Assembly: GCF_014062315.1 (NCBI RefSeq)
Contig: NZ_JACGLT010000004.1
Coordinates: forward strand, 1-64,000
DNA: 64,000 nucleotides
Reading direction: 5' to 3'
From: Gelidibacter maritimus
Lineage (GTDB): Bacteria; Bacteroidota; Bacteroidia; Flavobacteriales; Flavobacteriaceae
Part shown: one piece after another, positions 44,977-54,150 of the stretch
Layout: each line of letters begins with the position of its first letter
Numbering within the stretch: position 1 is the stretch's first letter
Made by a program: the position numbers and the translations under genes
The notes under the pieces: model-generated
Database searches by the model: none
Seen by the model: the letters and a program-made list of their open reading frames with translations, nothing else
Told to the model about the DNA's origin: nothing

Positions 44977-46767
44977 ATGAACAATCTGAACCAAACCCTC
45001 GACACACAAACATCAAAAACAAATTTAGAAACTGACAACCTTGTAAACGCTCGAAAAGAAGCGCTCCAAAAAAAGGAAGAATCAAAATCACAAGGTTTTG
45101 AATGGCTTAATGAGCATAGCCGTAACTTTTTGGCCTCTGGTTATCTAACGCCAGGTGTTACCGCTGAAGAACGTATTCGTGAAATAGCCGATAGAGCCGA
45201 ACAAATTTTGGGTATCCCTGGATATTCGGATAAATTTTATGGCTATATGTCTGAAGGGTTTTTCTCTTTGGCATCGCCAGTTTGGTCAAATTTCGGAAAG
45301 AAAAGAGGCCTTCCCATCAGCTGTTTCGGATCGCATATTGGTGACGACATGGGCAATATTCTTTATACACAATCTGAAGTGGGCATGATGTCTAAACTCG
45401 GAGGAGGAACTTCAGGGTATTTTGGGAAAATCCGTCATCGTGGTGCTGAAGTAAAAAATAACGGACAAGCGTCTGGTGCCGTACATATCATGCAGTTGTT
45501 TGAATCTATGGTAGATGTTGTGAGTCAAGGATCTGTGAGACGTGGTCGTTTTTCACCATATTTGCCGGTGGAGCATCCAGACATCATGGAGTTTTTGGAG
45601 ATAGGTACGGAGGGGAATCCTATTCAGGAACTGACCCACGGTGTGACGGTCACTAACGAGTGGATGGAAGAAATGATTGCTGGCGATGAAGCAAAACGTT
45701 CTATTTGGGCTAAAGTGCTTCAACGAAGAGGCGAAATGGGCTATCCTTACATTTTCTTTAAGGACAATGCCAATACTGGTGCTGCCGATGTTTATAAGGA
45801 CAAAAATCTTCCGATCTATGCCAGTAACTTATGTACGGAAATTATGTTGCCGTCCAATGACGATTGGTCTTTTGTCTGCGTGCTTTCCTCCGTGAATTTA
45901 TTGCATTATGATAAGTGGAAAGATACGGATGCGGTAGAGACTATGGTCTATTTCTTGGATGCAGTGATTACCGAGTTTGTTGATAAATTGGAAACTTACC
46001 GTGATTCTGATAGTAGAGAAGACCGACAAACGTTTCTGTTTATGGAACGCGCCTATAACTTTGCCAAGGACAATCGTGCCTTAGGTCTTGGTGTTTTGGG
46101 CTGGCATTCTTTGCTACAGTCAAAAATGTTGCCATTAAACAGTCAGGAAGCCTATAACCTGAACAGTGAAATCTTTAAGGTGATTCAAGACAAATCATAT
46201 AAAGCTTCAGAAGAGTTGGCAGAGAAATTTGGAGAACCAGCAGTTCTTAAAGGCTACGGCAGACGGAATGCTACGTTGAACGCCATTGCGCCAACCACAT
46301 CATCGGCGTTTATTTTGGGTCAAGTATCACAAGGTATTGAGCCGATTTGGTCCAATGTATATGTGAAGGATATCGCAAAGGTGAAAACCACGATCAAGAA
46401 CTCCTATCTGGAGGAGCTATTGGAAGAGAAAGGTTATAATAATGTGGAAGTTTGGAGAGATATCCGTAACAACGATGGCTCTGTACAGCATCTTGATTTC
46501 CTGACCGATCACGAAAAGGATGTGTTCAAAACCTATTCGGAAATTGACCAATTGGACTTGATTTATCAAGCTGCCAACCGTCAGAATCATATTGATCAGG
46601 GCCAATCAGTAAACATCATTGTGCATCCGGAAATGCCGGTTAAGGAGATCAATAAAATTCACGTTACCGCTTGGAAATTGGGATTGAAATCACTTTACTA
46701 CCAACACAGTATGAATGCTGCGCAGAAGTTTGCACAGAAGAAAGACTGTGCGAGTTGTGAGGCTTAA
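44977..46767 (+). CDS. nrdA: Ribonucleotide reductase large subunit, without ATP-cone
   Basis: A 596-residue R1 protein, shorter than usual (~750) because it lacks the N-terminal ATP-cone. It begins with an unstructured polar stretch. Active-site residues are visible: PISCFGSHIGDD (first redox Cys), NLCTEIMLPS (Asn, thiyl Cys, Glu), CVLSSVNL (second Cys), and the C-terminal CASC shuttle pair. The Tyr pair of the radical path lies in LKSLYYQHS. It reduces ribonucleoside diphosphates with NrdB. Allosteric overall control must come from the cone on NrdB. The operon is closed by the terminator at 46818. Confidence 0.95.
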   Translation: MNNLNQTLDTQTSKTNLETDNLVNARKEALQKKEESKSQGFEWLNEHSRNFLASGYLTPGVTAEERIREIADRAEQILGIPGYSDKFYGYMSEGFFSLASPVWSNFGKKRGLPISCFGSHIGDDMGNILYTQSEVGMMSKLGGGTSGYFGKIRHRGAEVKNNGQASGAVHIMQLFESMVDVVSQGSVRRGRFSPYLPVEHPDIMEFLEIGTEGNPIQELTHGVTVTNEWMEEMIAGDEAKRSIWAKVLQRRGEMGYPYIFFKDNANTGAADVYKDKNLPIYASNLCTEIMLPSNDDWSFVCVLSSVNLLHYDKWKDTDAVETMVYFLDAVITEFVDKLETYRDSDSREDRQTFLFMERAYNFAKDNRALGLGVLGWHSLLQSKMLPLNSQEAYNLNSEIFKVIQDKSYKASEELAEKFGEPAVLKGYGRRNATLNAIAPTTSSAFILGQVSQGIEPIWSNVYVKDIAKVKTTIKNSYLEELLEEKGYNNVEVWRDIRNNDGSVQHLDFLTDHEKDVFKTYSEIDQLDLIYQAANRQNHIDQGQSVNIIVHPEMPVKEINKIHVTAWKLGLKSLYYQHSMNAAQKFAQKKDCASCEA

Positions 46768-46817
46768 GAAATGATGGTTGTTAGTTGATACAACCATAAT
46801 AGAAATATTATATAAAC

Positions 46818-46851
46818 ACAGGTTCAATAACAATTGAACCTGTTTTTTTTT
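46818..46851 (+). terminator. Strong intrinsic terminator of nrdBA
   Basis: ACAGGTTCAAT (46818-46828), loop AACA, ATTGAACCTGT (46833-46843), then a run of eight or more T. Perfect 11-bp stem, 50 bases after nrdA. Confidence 0.93.
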
Positions 46852-47113
46852 GCTACGGAATTAAAAAATTGAGTAACGTAATTTTTGCACTTGTCAGGTG
46901 GCATTGAGGTGTTTGATCGTTTCATTCTAACCCACATGAACTTCAGATTGGACCGTAAATGGACTTGAAATTTAAATTAGAACGACAATAGGCTCATTGG
47001 TTTTACGCGTGTCTCAGTAATCAAAATTTCTTGTTATAAAATGTTAAACAATAGCTTAATTGGTATGCATCGTAAATAATTATTTGTATTCTTGTAAGTT
47101 GAATTCTATAGGG
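46852..47113. other. Intergenic region between nrdA and the small membrane proteins
   Basis: Part of a 346-base gap with the terminator. AT-rich; no ORF or promoter box that I can support. Confidence 0.4.
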
Positions 47114-47389
47114 ATGTCAGAGGAGATAGAAAACATAAATAACACACATAACAAATCGGTTTCAAAGTTGGACGATGCCACTTTGGCTTCTGAAAACAGC
47201 GCAACCGCAAATGAATCGGCACCTGATTTAAAGACGAAGCCAATAAAGAAGGCGTCTTTTTCTGATCGGATGAAAAATCATCGATTTTTTCTTGTTCGTG
47301 GCATTTATTACATCTTCTATTCAATTTGGGCGGTGGTAATGGCCATCGGGATGTTCATTGCGTGGTTGATTGCCATGCTTTTTATATGA
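47114..47389 (+). CDS. Small membrane protein of unknown function
   Basis: A 91-residue protein (start at 47114 chosen over an upstream in-frame start because of MSEEIENIN and the acidic N-terminus). Residues 1-55 are polar and unordered (Ser, Asn, Ala, Asp, Lys); a basic stretch (KKASFSDRMKNHRFF) leads into one long or two short membrane segments (GIYYIFYSIWAVVMAIGMFIAWLIAMLF). The N-terminus is likely cytoplasmic. Its stop overlaps the next gene's start by four bases, so the two are coupled. I do not recognise a family. Confidence 0.7.
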   Translation: MSEEIENINNTHNKSVSKLDDATLASENSATANESAPDLKTKPIKKASFSDRMKNHRFFLVRGIYYIFYSIWAVVMAIGMFIAWLIAMLFI

Positions 47390-47751
47390 TACGACTTCTT
47401 CCTTTAAAGCGGTTACATATTTATGTGTTATTGTCATTAACCGTGTTTTTTGTCGTACAGACTTCAAAATACTATTCTATTGCCGGTCCGGCTTGGGTTT
47501 TCCATTATCTCAATGATTTCTTAGCAATTCCAATAATTGCCACAATAGGCTTGCACGGAGTTTGGTTGATTAAACAGGATAAGACCTTACGATTAAATGG
47601 TTTTACCATTCTTAGTTTGGTAGTCCTGTATTCCGTTGTTTTTGAGTACTATCTTCCACAACAGGATGAGCGTTATACGGGCGATATATGGGATGTGGTC
47701 TGTTACGGTTTGGGAGGGCTGGTATTTTATGTATTGCAGAAAATAGAGTAG
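47386..47751 (+). CDS. Small four-helix membrane protein of unknown function
   Basis: A 121-residue protein. The ATGA overlap with the previous gene fixes the start at 47386. Hydrophobic segments are at about 8-25, 38-57, 68-87 and 100-117. The end (YTGDIWDVVCYGLGGLVFYVLQK) recalls the last part of VanZ-like proteins; related small proteins in this group are sometimes labelled magnesium-citrate transporters without evidence. It converges on the queuosine transporter gene 13 bases away. Confidence 0.7.
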   Translation: MIRLLPLKRLHIYVLLSLTVFFVVQTSKYYSIAGPAWVFHYLNDFLAIPIIATIGLHGVWLIKQDKTLRLNGFTILSLVVLYSVVFEYYLPQQDERYTGDIWDVVCYGLGGLVFYVLQKIE

Positions 47752-47764
47752 CTATTATTTAGCC

Positions 47765-48400
47765 TTAAAGGTTCCTTTCCTTTAATTTTTTTGTCACCCG
47801 ATCTAAAATGACTTTATAAAGCGGAAGGAAAAACAGCGCGCTAATGATGATTTTAAAAATAAAATCGACGGTAGCAATTTCGACCAAATTTTCTGCAAGA
47901 TAGGTGTCTGATGTTTTGTAAAAGGCAATAAAGAAGAATGTCAGAGTGTCCATAAAATTTCCAAAAATCCCGGAAGCCAATGGCGCATGCCACCATTGTT
48001 TATGCTGCCGAAGTTTATTGAACACAAACACATCCAAAATCTGCCCCACCACATAAGCCGCAAAACTGGCAATGGCGATTCGTGCCACAAAAAGATCAAA
48101 GCTGAGTAAGGTGTCAATTCCCAGCCAAGCCCCTTGGCGAAAAGCAACGGTAATAAAATAGGAAACGGCCAAGGCTGGAAACATGGCATAAAAAACAATT
48201 CGGCGTCCCATTTGCGCTCCAAACAAACGTACGGTTAAGTCGGTGGCCAAAAAGATGAACGGAAAGGTAAACGCACCCCAAGTGGCCTTGAAACCGAAAA
48301 CAGAGATTGGAAACTGTACCAAGTAATTGCTAGACGCAATAATAAGAATATGAAATCCGACCAGTAATAATACCAGTAGCGAGTGTTTTATAGAGGACAT
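47765..48400 (-). CDS. yhhQ: Queuosine precursor transporter (YhhQ family)
   Basis: A 211-residue inner-membrane protein with six hydrophobic segments and the family pattern GFKATWGAFTFPFIFLATDLTVRLFGAQMGRRIVFYAMFPA, followed by SFAAYVVGQILDVFVFNKLRQ and GIFGNFMDTLTFFFIAFY. YhhQ/QPTR proteins take up preQ0 or preQ1, the precursors of the tRNA base queuosine. Regulation is visible: a preQ1-I riboswitch sits nine bases upstream of the start codon, which supports the substrate assignment independently of the protein. Confidence 0.94.
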   Translation of the reverse strand: MSSIKHSLLVLLLVGFHILIIASSNYLVQFPISVFGFKATWGAFTFPFIFLATDLTVRLFGAQMGRRIVFYAMFPALAVSYFITVAFRQGAWLGIDTLLSFDLFVARIAIASFAAYVVGQILDVFVFNKLRQHKQWWHAPLASGIFGNFMDTLTFFFIAFYKTSDTYLAENLVEIATVDFIFKIIISALFFLPLYKVILDRVTKKLKERNL

Positions 48401-48409
48401 AAATTTTTT

Positions 48410-48445
48410 CTTAGTTTTTTAACGTGGGAGAATTTCGAACCACGT
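48410..48445 (-). promoter_or_regulatory. PreQ1-I riboswitch
   Basis: Read on the minus strand: stem CGTGG / CCACG, loop starting TTC and ending in C-N-CC, then the conserved A-rich tail AAAAAACTAAG. This matches the class I preQ1 aptamer (GGUUC ... CNCCC ... AAAAAACUAA). It ends nine bases before the ATG of the queuosine precursor transporter, so the ligand-bound pseudoknot would cover the ribosome-binding region and repress translation. Confidence 0.93.
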
Positions 48446-48521
48446 CCCATTTTATATGGAAAATTGAGGGCGCAAGATAGGCACTATTTCGGAGGTTTTA
48501 GCTGGAAGGGGAAGTAAAGTT

Positions 48522-49270
48522 ATGAGTTTAGAGTTCAGAGTTCAGGGTTTTTCAGTAGGCGGTCGGCTTTCATCCTCCGTCAGCTGTCATCTGTCATCTA
48601 AAGTTCAAGCCCATCAATTTTCCAGCTCCACTATGTTATGTGGACAACTTTCTGTTTTGCAAGGTTCTTTCTGCGAAAATCCGCGTAATCTGCGAGAGAG
48701 AAATAATTTACATTCTGTGGCCAGTTTGTCTGTATTTCCGTCCCCTGTCATCGGTCATCTGCCATCTAAAGTTCAAGTCCATCAATTTCCCAGTTCCATT
48801 ATGTTAAGTGAACAGTTTTCTGTTTTCTCAGGGTTCTTTCTTCGAAATTCCGCGTAATCTGCGGGAGAAAATTAGTTATATTCTGTGTCCAGTTTTTCTG
48901 TACTTCCGTCCCCTGTCATCGGTCATCTGTCAACTAAAGTTCAAGCCCATCAATTTCCCAGCTCCACTATGTTACGTGGACAACTTTCTGTTTTCTCAAG
49001 GTTCTTTCTGCGAAAATCCGCGTAATCTGCGGGAGAAAAATAAGTATATTCTGCGTCCAGTTTGTACTTCCATCCCCTGTCCTCGGTCGTCTCTCATCTA
49101 AAGTTCAAGTCCATCAATTTCCCAGTTCCACTAAGTTATGTGGACAACTTTCTGTTTTTTCAGGGTTCCTTCTGCGAAAATCCGCATAATCTGCGGGAGA
49201 AAAATAAGTTATATTCTGTGTCCAGTTTGTACTTCCGTCCCCTGTCATCGGTCATCTGTCATCTGCCATC
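48522..49270. repeat. Tandem array of four 164-169 bp intergenic repeats
   Basis: Four copies of a unit containing 'gtcatctgycatctaaagtt', 'caagyccatcaatttcccag', 'ctccactatgttaygtggac', 'aactttctgttttctcarg' and the core CTGCGAAAATCCGCGTAATC-TGCGGGA. Cores begin at 48671, 48840, 49008 and 49172 (periods 169, 168, 164). The right-hand end runs into the 3' end of the MFS gene. One more copy lies at 1486. No inverted terminal repeats or transposase were seen; the short ORFs across it are products of the repeat. Confidence 0.9.
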
Positions 49271-50766
49271 TAAAACGAATCAATTTTCCCAAAGTGTTTC
49301 GGAGTGAGCAATAAAATAATGAGCGTAAGCAGCCCCACGGTCAATAAGCCAATATAGACCGTATGTGTGGAATCGAAAAATGCATGTTGCAGATAGCTCT
49401 GAACGCTATCATCTGAATGTGCAGATTGCAATACCTCTACAACCTCATTGACTTTGGGTAGCGTGCTTTGCAAACCTTCTGGAGCCTCAGTCATTTTATC
49501 AAATAACACCGAATTGAAAATAGCGGCAAAAATGGCAGCGCCTAAACTTTGGCCAAAATATCTCGAAAACATGCTGGCGCCTGTCACAACCCCTCTTTTT
49601 CCCCAGTCTACGGTCGATTGCACGCCAACCATCAAAGGCGTAGAGATCAAACCAAATCCGGCACCCATGAGTAGCTGGATAGCCACCAACGTCCATACAG
49701 CACCCGGGTAAGGCATAAACAGAAAACTGGCCACAGCGATAATCACAATGGAAATACCGCACAGCGCAGTGTTTCTAAACCCGATCCGTAAATACAGTCT
49801 ACCCGAAAATGATGACGATATTGGCCAGGTGATACTCATACTCGCCAGAATAAAACCTGCCATAATCGCCCCAACGCCAATGACCGATTGGGCAAAAACA
49901 GGTAAGAACATATTGGGTCCCATAGTCATACAGCCCATGCCTATGGTAGCCAAATTGGCACCCACAAGAACGCGCTTTCGCCAGACCCATCTCGGTAGGA
50001 TGGGACTTTCGGCGCGCGACTCGATTTTCATGGTAATAAACACTAAAACGGCAGCAATTCCGGTGAAAATTAGGGTCTCATAAGAAATCCAATCCCAAGA
50101 TTGTCCCCCTTGCATCAGTCCGAACATGATAAATCCGCCCGTGACCAATAGCGCCAAAGCACCAAGCCAATCGATTTTGGCATATTTAATCGGTTTGTTT
50201 TCCTTGAGAAATATGCTGATCATAATAATAGAACCAATCCCAACGGGAATATTGATCAGAAAAATCCAACGCCAAGAGGCATAGTCGGCCAAGGCACCAC
50301 CTATGGTTGGGCCCATAATCGCCGAAACGCCCCAAACACTGGAAAGCCAACCCTGGATTTTTGCGCGTTCTTCAAGTGTATAAATGTCGGCAGCAATGGT
50401 ATTGACCGTCGCCATAATGGCACCTGCACCAACGGCTTGCAGGCCTCGAAACACAATCAAGCTAATCATATCCCAAGCCCCGGCACAAGCAGCAGAGCCT
50501 AAAAGGAATACAATGACGCCATAAATAAGGATGGGTTTGCGTCCGTAAATATCGGCGAGTTTCCCGTAAATGGGAATCGTAATAGTTTGGATCAGAAGAT
50601 AAATAGAGAATAACCAACTGAATAATGAAAATCCACCCAAATCGCCCACAATTTGCGGAATGGCCGTAGCTACAATGGTATTGTCCATGGCTGCTAAAGC
50701 CATGGTTATCATTAAAGCCGCTAATATCCAGCCTCTACTTTTTTGGCTTTGGACGTTGTCAGTCAT
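49270..50766 (-). CDS. MFS multidrug exporter, DHA2 (EmrB/QacA) type
   Basis: A 498-residue protein with about 14 membrane segments. The N-terminal DHA2 pattern is clear: MITMALAAMDNTIVATAIPQIVGDLGGFSLFSWLFSIYLLIQTITIPIYGKLADIYGRKPILIYG (Asp in the first helix and the motif A loop GKLADIYGRKP), followed by motif C region GWLSSVWGVSAIMGPTIGGALADYASWRWIFLINIPVG. Likely proton-driven export of drugs or other amphipathic compounds. It stands alone; no TetR/MarR gene is adjacent. The stop codon lies at the edge of the repeat array. Confidence 0.93.
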   Translation of the reverse strand: MTDNVQSQKSRGWILAALMITMALAAMDNTIVATAIPQIVGDLGGFSLFSWLFSIYLLIQTITIPIYGKLADIYGRKPILIYGVIVFLLGSAACAGAWDMISLIVFRGLQAVGAGAIMATVNTIAADIYTLEERAKIQGWLSSVWGVSAIMGPTIGGALADYASWRWIFLINIPVGIGSIIMISIFLKENKPIKYAKIDWLGALALLVTGGFIMFGLMQGGQSWDWISYETLIFTGIAAVLVFITMKIESRAESPILPRWVWRKRVLVGANLATIGMGCMTMGPNMFLPVFAQSVIGVGAIMAGFILASMSITWPISSSFSGRLYLRIGFRNTALCGISIVIIAVASFLFMPYPGAVWTLVAIQLLMGAGFGLISTPLMVGVQSTVDWGKRGVVTGASMFSRYFGQSLGAAIFAAIFNSVLFDKMTEAPEGLQSTLPKVNEVVEVLQSAHSDDSVQSYLQHAFFDSTHTVYIGLLTVGLLTLIILLLTPKHFGKIDSF

Positions 50767-51252
50767 GAAATGAATTCGTATTAATTTATTTCGCGCAAAG
50801 TTAAAACTTAATCGAACAAAGGCTGGCTCTTATCTCTTTATTGTTTGTGATGAAATTTGACATTGGATTATTTTTAAACATGAGCTTAGCTTTTAATTTA
50901 TAGGGCATTTGGAAGTTACTAACCTTAAAGACCAAATATAGCCATCATAACATCTGGAAATAAAAGTACTAAGCAGGTTGTAAGTAGGAGTTATTGCCCG
51001 AAAATAAGGACTCAAGTTTCAGTGCTCCATATTGCCTCGCTAAAAGAAAATTATCTAAGTCGCATAAAGAAACATGAAGAAATGTGACCCTTGATGCTGA
51101 CATTTTAAATAGTCTGCGATGCTATAAAAATAAGCAGTCCTTATTCCAATTTTGAAATAATGATTTCGAGGAGTTGTCCATTAATTAGGGATAGATATTA
51201 TGAACCTTAAATGAAGCCAAACGTATCACTAACATATTTTAAATCAGACATT
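50767..51252. other. Divergent intergenic region
   Basis: 486 bases between the exporter and the subtilase. No ORF, hairpin or promoter box that can be supported. Confidence 0.4.
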
Positions 51253-53166
51253 ATGAATTTAAAGTTTTACATTTATGGACTCTTTATTATGAGTTCCTCA
51301 CTCTTAATGGGTCAAACACAGGCTGAGAGGGCCAAAATCACATCAAATTATGACAGAGGAAAATCGGCAGAAGTCATTCGATACCTTGAAGAAGCGCATG
51401 CTGAAAAACAAATTAGGATTCAAAACTATTTGAAAAGTCTGTCCATCCATCAACGTTCAAACATTGATGTCGGGGCTATCAGAGAAATAACTTTGGATGG
51501 CAAGCCATTATACTATACTTCCCATAATAGTGTTTCTGCCCAAACCATAAGAGTTGATAGATTAAACTCAGATGGCGCCTTAGGTTTAAATTTAAACGGA
51601 CAAAATATGGTTGCAGGTGTCTGGGAAGCGGGTAAGGGCGTTCCTAGTTTTAGACATTTTGATTTAAATGGTAGAATATCATATTTTGATAATGACGGTA
51701 ATTTTGAGCTGCATGCCACTCATATAGCTGGAACCATAATGAGTTCCGGCGAAAATAGTACACCCTTAAATAGTGGACGGGGTATTGCTTATGAGGCTAG
51801 TGTTATAGCTGGAACTTCCGATAATGACGCAGCAGAAATGGCCGAACAAGCTGGCCTTGGCTTGTTGGTTTCTAATCATGCTTATGGTTACCTTGCTGAA
51901 GATTTGAGTTTATGGCAATTTGGAGCATATACCGATGAGTCTTATAAATTTGATTTAATTGCTCATACATATCCTTATTATCTCCCTGTTGTTTCCGTAG
52001 GCAACGATCGAAATATTTATGTGATTATTAATCCAACTAAAGACGGTTACGACTTATTATCTGGAAATAAAATTGCAAAAAACGTTATTACCACTGCTGC
52101 GGTTGATCAAGTTCTGAGCTATTCAGATTCGACAAGTGTGGTAATTGCAAATTTCAGTAGTTGGGGTCCCACTGATGATGGACGAATTAAACCTGATATT
52201 TCGACCCAGGGAACTAATGTGTTGTCGTCTTCAGACTCATCAAACTCTGCTTATAAAAGATTAAGTGGTACGTCAATGGCATCTGCGGCCACAACAGGGC
52301 TCTTATTGCTGCTGCAACAGCATTATAATAATTTGAATTCAGAATATATGTTAGCCGCTACGGCAAAAGGCTTACTGCTCCACACTGCAGATGAAGCAGG
52401 CCCTTATCTAGGTCCTGACTATAAATTTGGATGGGGTTTGGCCAATGGAGAAAAAGCGGCGCAGGCGATTTCTAATACTACAGTAAGTTCTCATATTGAG
52501 CAATCTACCCTCAACGATAATGAATCTAAAACATTTTATGTAAAAGCCTTAGGGAATGAACCTTTAATGGTTTCAATGTCGTGGACAGATCCAGAAGGCG
52601 TTGTAGTGGATGAGCTTCTTGATGACAGAACCCCTGTTTTAGTAAATGATTTAGATGTGAAAATGACCAGAGATGGTACAGATTACTTTCCGTGGAAATT
52701 AAATGCTGAGAATCCTTCGGCAGCAGCAACACGAAATTCTACAAATGATGTAGATAATTTTGAGAAAATTGAAATAGACACGCCGATTGTGAATGGTACC
52801 TATACCGTAACTATCAATCATAAAGGATCACTGACTAATGGCTCGCAAAACTATAGTCTTATTATTACTGGTGGTATTCCTGTTGAACTGGACGTTTCGA
52901 GTTTTTCTGTCAAAGAATTTGTAATCTTTCCTAATCCAAGTAGTGGGGAATTTACAATCAGGTTAAATTCTAATGTAAATAGTAATGATGCTATTAAAAT
53001 AGATGTTTACGACCTTAGCGGACGTCTGATATATAATAATACATTCGATAATGATTCTGCTAAGTTTACTAAAACTATATACTTAACAGGTGTGTCCTCT
53101 GGTGTATATATAGCTAACATCACCAAAGGAAGTGCTATGACATCTCAAAAAATTGTGATTCAATAA
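51253..53166 (+). CDS. S8 (subtilisin-like) peptidase with T9SS sorting domain
   Basis: A 637-residue secreted protein; ATG 51253 gives the signal peptide MNLKFYIYGLFIMSSSLLMGQ (an in-frame ATG lies 14 codons upstream). The catalytic domain has His154 in ELHATHIAGT, the oxyanion Asn in VVSVGNDRN, and the nucleophile Ser in LSGTSMASAATTG. The position of the catalytic Asp reads GVWEAGKG, i.e. Glu125. A P-domain-like beta sandwich follows, then a type A sorting domain (FVIFPNPSSGEFTIRL ... GVYIANITKGSAMTSQKIVIQ). Probably an extracellular protease, with reduced or altered activity if Glu125 is really the triad residue. Confidence 0.88.
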   Translation: MNLKFYIYGLFIMSSSLLMGQTQAERAKITSNYDRGKSAEVIRYLEEAHAEKQIRIQNYLKSLSIHQRSNIDVGAIREITLDGKPLYYTSHNSVSAQTIRVDRLNSDGALGLNLNGQNMVAGVWEAGKGVPSFRHFDLNGRISYFDNDGNFELHATHIAGTIMSSGENSTPLNSGRGIAYEASVIAGTSDNDAAEMAEQAGLGLLVSNHAYGYLAEDLSLWQFGAYTDESYKFDLIAHTYPYYLPVVSVGNDRNIYVIINPTKDGYDLLSGNKIAKNVITTAAVDQVLSYSDSTSVVIANFSSWGPTDDGRIKPDISTQGTNVLSSSDSSNSAYKRLSGTSMASAATTGLLLLLQQHYNNLNSEYMLAATAKGLLLHTADEAGPYLGPDYKFGWGLANGEKAAQAISNTTVSSHIEQSTLNDNESKTFYVKALGNEPLMVSMSWTDPEGVVVDELLDDRTPVLVNDLDVKMTRDGTDYFPWKLNAENPSAAATRNSTNDVDNFEKIEIDTPIVNGTYTVTINHKGSLTNGSQNYSLIITGGIPVELDVSSFSVKEFVIFPNPSSGEFTIRLNSNVNSNDAIKIDVYDLSGRLIYNNTFDNDSAKFTKTIYLTGVSSGVYIANITKGSAMTSQKIVIQ

Positions 53167-53192
53167 AGACTTAAACAGTTTTTATTATAAAG

Positions 53193-53221
53193 ACCAACAC
53201 TTACGAGCTGTTGGTTTTTTT
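53193..53221 (+). terminator. Intrinsic terminator after the subtilase
   Basis: ACCAACA (53193-53199), loop of nine bases, TGTTGGT (53209-53215), then a T-run; 27 bases after the stop. Confidence 0.85.
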
Positions 53222-53519
53222 ATGGGTAATCTACGAGGTATGTAACGAATTGTCTTTTCATTTGAGGTAACCTTGGCGTATTAAAAACCACTGGTGGGTA
53301 TAAACGCATTTTAGAATCTATTATCGAATCTTACATCTTTGAATGAAATCTGATAAAATTGAGGATCATAATTAAACAATGCCAATAGGCCTTTAACCAT
53401 CGAAGCGATGAGGGCAGCGTATCTACAAAAAATTATAAATTCAAAAGATTATTTTTATGTCCTGATGCGATAAAATCCTTGAATTATATAGTTATATTCA
53501 TCTACATTTTCATGCCCAC
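53222..53519. other. Intergenic region upstream of the GNAT gene
   Basis: Part of a 353-base gap. AT-rich; I see nothing beyond the terminator at its left end. Confidence 0.4.
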
Positions 53520-54101
53520 ATGATCAACTATACTACGACATATAGAAATATGGCCGATTTGAAAGGTATTTGTACTTTGCAAAAAGCCAATTTGAAAAAG
53601 AATCTATCAGATCAGGAGATTGAGACCTATGGATTTGTGACGGTAGACCATAGCCTTGAAATGCTTGAAAACTTAAATGCCATTGAACCCCAAATTGTGG
53701 CAAAAGACGATAAGGAAGTTGTTGGGTATGTGCTGGCGATGACAAAACAATCAAAGTCTGATATTCCTATAATTCTCCCGATGTTTGAGGAGTTCGAGAA
53801 AATCGATTATAAGGGTCAATTGGTATCCGAATATAATTATATGGTTGTTGGACAGGTTTGTGTCCACAAAAATTACAGAGGCAAGGGCGTTTTTGAAAAG
53901 TGTCTTCAACTTTATAAAGATACATTTGCCAATCGCTATGACTTTTGCATCACGGAAATCGCCTTGACCAACCATCGTTCAAGAAATGCCCATAAAAAAG
54001 TGGGGTTCAAGGAAATCCATATTTATACAGATTTGTATCAGACCCCATGGGTCATTGTGCTATGGGATTGGAACGATTCTAATGTCAATACACAAGAATA
54101 A
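53520..54101 (+). CDS. GNAT family N-acetyltransferase
   Basis: A 193-residue cytoplasmic protein. The acetyl-CoA site is in VGQVCVHKNYRGKGVFEKCLQLYKD (Q/R-x-x-G-x-G/A form: NYRGKGV), preceded by the beta-4 strand and followed by ITEIALTNHRSRNAHKKVGFKEI, a normal GNAT ending. The substrate is unknown. It lies 176 bases upstream of sdhC on the same strand but is separated from it by the sdh promoter element, so it is probably a separate transcript. Confidence 0.88.
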   Translation: MINYTTTYRNMADLKGICTLQKANLKKNLSDQEIETYGFVTVDHSLEMLENLNAIEPQIVAKDDKEVVGYVLAMTKQSKSDIPIILPMFEEFEKIDYKGQLVSEYNYMVVGQVCVHKNYRGKGVFEKCLQLYKDTFANRYDFCITEIALTNHRSRNAHKKVGFKEIHIYTDLYQTPWVIVLWDWNDSNVNTQE

Positions 54102-54150
54102 ATAAATATTCTCGCAAAAGAGCCCTGCTAATCGGTGTTTTCGACAGGAG

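Noticed and set aside
48522-49270. CRISPR-like array
   Set aside because: The whole 164-169 bp unit is repeated, including what would be spacers, and there are no cas genes.
48522-49307. Overlapping ORFs of 81-111 codons in the tandem repeat array
   Set aside because: They simply translate the non-coding repeat unit over and over and have no start-site or family support.
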